This document shows, piece by piece, positions 23,386 to 24,990 of a DNA stretch of 24,990 nucleotides. The position numbers and the translations under genes are program-made. Origin of the DNA: Actinomycetota bacterium (GTDB lineage: Bacteria; Actinomycetota; Humimicrobiia; Humimicrobiales; Humimicrobiaceae); NCBI GenBank assembly GCA_028695395.1, contig JAQVJB010000015.1, positions 1 to 24,990 on the forward strand, written 5' to 3'. Below the pieces are notes generated by a model, which ran no database searches, had not been told where the DNA came from, and worked only from the letters and a program-made list of their open reading frames with translations. Position 1 is the stretch's first letter. Each line of letters begins with the position of its first letter.

Positions 23386-23403
23386 ATACAGTATTAACCG
23401 GGA

Positions 23404-24144
23404 TTACTCTTCCATATCAGGATATTTATCTCTCATCAAATCAATTATTTCAGATGTTTTAAGCGACCAGGCATAATATTTCTTGAGTATGCTTATTTCA
23501 GCATCATGATCTTCCATTGAAGAAGACAGGCATGCATCTTCCAGTATAGTGCAAAGATATCCCCTGTCCCATGCCTGCCTGAGAGTTGAAGACACGCATG
23601 CATCTGTCAGGCCACCTGAAAAAATCAGTTTTGATATATTATTACTTCTCAGAATCAAATCTATTTCCGATGAGCAAAAAGCCCCGCTTCCGGTTTTCAT
23701 TATAACGATATCATTTCCTTCAGGCTTTATTCTTGAATCAATATGGCTTGCATCATCATCTTGAAAAAGGGTCCATCTTTTACCTTCCCTATCGATATTA
23801 TCATCATCTACCAGATTCTTTTTTGATGTGGAAGGAGTATCTGAAAAGTATTTATCTTGTGAAGCAATCCTTGTATATACTATTTTTATATTATTTTTTC
23901 TGAAAAAATTAATTATTTTTATAAGATTAGGGATGATTAAATTTTCACATCTGATATAGTAATAATCCTCAGCACCTCTTGAGCTCCATTTCCCTGAATA
24001 TCTGTTCCGGGTCATATAATTCTGCATATCTATAACGATAAGGGCAAGCTTGTCTTTTTCAAAATAGCTGTCTTTAGAAATACCATGCGGACCTTTTTTG
24101 TCCAGCTTGAAATCAAAAAAATATTTATTCACTTCCACAGTCAT
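23404..24144 (-). CDS. Isochorismatase-family cysteine hydrolase
   Basis: A 246-residue protein with the family triad D39 (ALIVIDMQNYM), K150 (IVIMKTGSGAF) and C183 (GGLTDACVSSTLRQAWDRGY). The TDACVSSTLRQA stretch points to the amidohydrolase side of the family, such as N-carbamoylsarcosine, ureidoacrylate, biuret or nicotinamide hydrolases, rather than true isochorismatase. A 20-residue N-terminal extension and an acidic insertion at about 104-135 are not typical of the smallest members. It lies 25 bases after dhaK on the same strand and probably shares its transcript. It converges on dinB with 18 bases between the stops. The substrate is unknown. Confidence 0.85.
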   Translation of the reverse strand: MTVEVNKYFFDFKLDKKGPHGISKDSYFEKDKLALIVIDMQNYMTRNRYSGKWSSRGAEDYYYIRCENLIIPNLIKIINFFRKNNIKIVYTRIASQDKYFSDTPSTSKKNLVDDDNIDREGKRWTLFQDDDASHIDSRIKPEGNDIVIMKTGSGAFCSSEIDLILRSNNISKLIFSGGLTDACVSSTLRQAWDRGYLCTILEDACLSSSMEDHDAEISILKKYYAWSLKTSEIIDLMRDKYPDMEE

Positions 24145-24169
24145 TCTTATTCAGATAATTTATAAAAAA

Positions 24170-24990
24170 TTAAAAATATCTTATAGGTATGTCTACGGGG
24201 GATATGAGCAATCTTTTAAATTCTTCATTTAATTTTAGCAAGGTGACAGAGCAACCTTCCATATCAAGTGATGTGCAATAATTATTCACATATGTCTTAA
24301 AAATTTTTATGCCGCCTGATTTAAGGATATCATGGGTTATTGAAGATGCCAGATACAATTCACTGATAGGCGTTCCTCCAAGTCCATTTATCATCAAGGC
24401 TACTTCATCGCCGGATTTATAGGGCAGATCGCTTATAATAGATTCTAAAAGACGGTTTATGGTAATATTGGCACGTTCATATTTTATTCTCTGCCTTCCT
24501 GGTTCTCCATGCAATCCGACTCCAAGCTCTATTTCATCATCTCCAAGTTCAAATGTAGCTGAACCTTTTTCAGGATGCGTGCAAGATTTCAAAGCATAAC
24601 CCATACTTCTTAAATTATCATTTACTTCTATTGCAAGCTTTTTTAATTCATCAATATTGGTCCCTTCTTCTGATTTTGCGCCAATTATCTTATAAACTAA
24701 AATTGCTCCCGCAACTCCTCTTCTTCCAGCAGTAAAAGTGCTATCCTTTACAGCTACATCGTCATTAATAATAACAGTTTCTACTACAGGTCCGCCTTCG
24801 AATTCAAGCATTTCGCTTGCCATCTCAAAGTTGGCTCTGTCTCCTGTATAATTCTTAACAAGGAAAAGAACTCCCCTGCCTTTATCGATAAGTCTTGCAG
24901 CATCAACAATAGCATCAAGCGTAGGAGCAGCAAACACTGGCCCTGCGCATGCAGCGTCAAGCATTCCTCTTCCGACATAAAAAGCCTGAT
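24170..24990 (-). CDS. dhaK: Dihydroxyacetone kinase subunit DhaK, C-terminal part (cut by window edge)
   Basis: DhaK binds dihydroxyacetone through a hemiaminal bond to a histidine and presents it for phosphorylation by DhaL. The visible 273 residues begin QAFYVGRGMLDAACAG at the window edge, so the reading frame continues outside and roughly the first 60 residues are missing; the ATG at 24964 is internal. Seen are KNYTGDRANFEMA, the substrate histidine in GVGLHGEPGRQR, INGLGGTPISELY and the end YVNNYCTSLDMEG, all family hallmarks. No dhaL follows downstream; the next gene is the cysteine hydrolase, so dhaL would have to lie upstream, outside the window. Confidence 0.93.
   Translation of the reverse strand, partial: QAFYVGRGMLDAACAGPVFAAPTLDAIVDAARLIDKGRGVLFLVKNYTGDRANFEMASEMLEFEGGPVVETVIINDDVAVKDSTFTAGRRGVAGAILVYKIIGAKSEEGTNIDELKKLAIEVNDNLRSMGYALKSCTHPEKGSATFELGDDEIELGVGLHGEPGRQRIKYERANITINRLLESIISDLPYKSGDEVALMINGLGGTPISELYLASSITHDILKSGGIKIFKTYVNNYCTSLDMEGCSVTLLKLNEEFKRLLISPVDIPIRYF

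Noticed and set aside
1..24990. CRISPR arrays, transposases, integrases, phage genes or attachment sites
   Set aside because: No regularly spaced repeats, no mobile-element proteins and no repeats flanking a tRNA were seen. The tRNA-Gly has no adjacent integrase or duplicated 3' end.

Overview
The window is a strongly AT-rich bacterial chromosome segment with densely packed genes, short spacers, good AGGAGG-type ribosome sites and a few TTG/GTG/ATT starts. No phage, insertion-sequence or CRISPR signature was seen. A LytR-CpsA-Psr (LCP) wall protein next to a 3D-domain wall protein suggests a monoderm (Gram-positive type) cell. LexA, however, has a DNA-reading helix closer to the proteobacterial form, and lexA is followed by a DnaE2-like polymerase. 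That mix fits neither a typical Bacillus nor a typical Clostridium. An uncultured Firmicutes- or Actinobacteria-related lineage is a reasonable guess, but it is only a guess.

Region 1 (1-5170, minus strand) is an arginine operon in the order argC-argB-argD-argF-argR-argG, with argG cut by the window edge. It carries its own regulator, ArgR, and lacks argJ between argC and argB. A promoter with ArgR-box-like sequences lies upstream of argC. Region 2 (5329-7025, plus strand) reads away from it: a small DUF1328-like membrane protein, protein-L-isoaspartate methyltransferase and an omega-amidase-like nitrilase. The last two are both damage-repair type enzymes.

Region 3 (7074-12040, minus strand) is the translation operon infC-rpmI-rplT-pheS-pheT. 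infC starts at ATT directly after an in-frame stop. A clear promoter leads into a leader of about 170 nt that ends in a terminator hairpin just before infC, as expected for L20/IF3-type attenuation. Region 4 (12043-15796, minus strand) holds a radical SAM enzyme of unknown substrate with its own promoter and terminator, then thrS and a tRNA-Gly(GCC) with its own strong promoter. Region 5 (15816-18001, minus strand) is an envelope pair: a 3D-domain protein and an LCP protein with an unusual extra extracytoplasmic domain.

Region 6 (18027-23385, plus strand) is the most interesting part: lexA, a DnaE2-like C-family polymerase and a catalytically intact DinB/Pol IV in one transcription unit. The unit is headed by an 18-bp perfect palindrome overlapping the promoter, a candidate LexA operator. 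It looks like an SOS mutagenesis cassette related in idea to lexA-imuA-imuB-dnaE2, but with an active Y-family polymerase in place of ImuB and no ImuA. The polymerase PHP domain has lost several expected metal ligands. Region 7 (23404-24990, minus strand) converges on it: an isochorismatase-fold cysteine hydrolase and the C-terminal part of a dihydroxyacetone kinase subunit DhaK.
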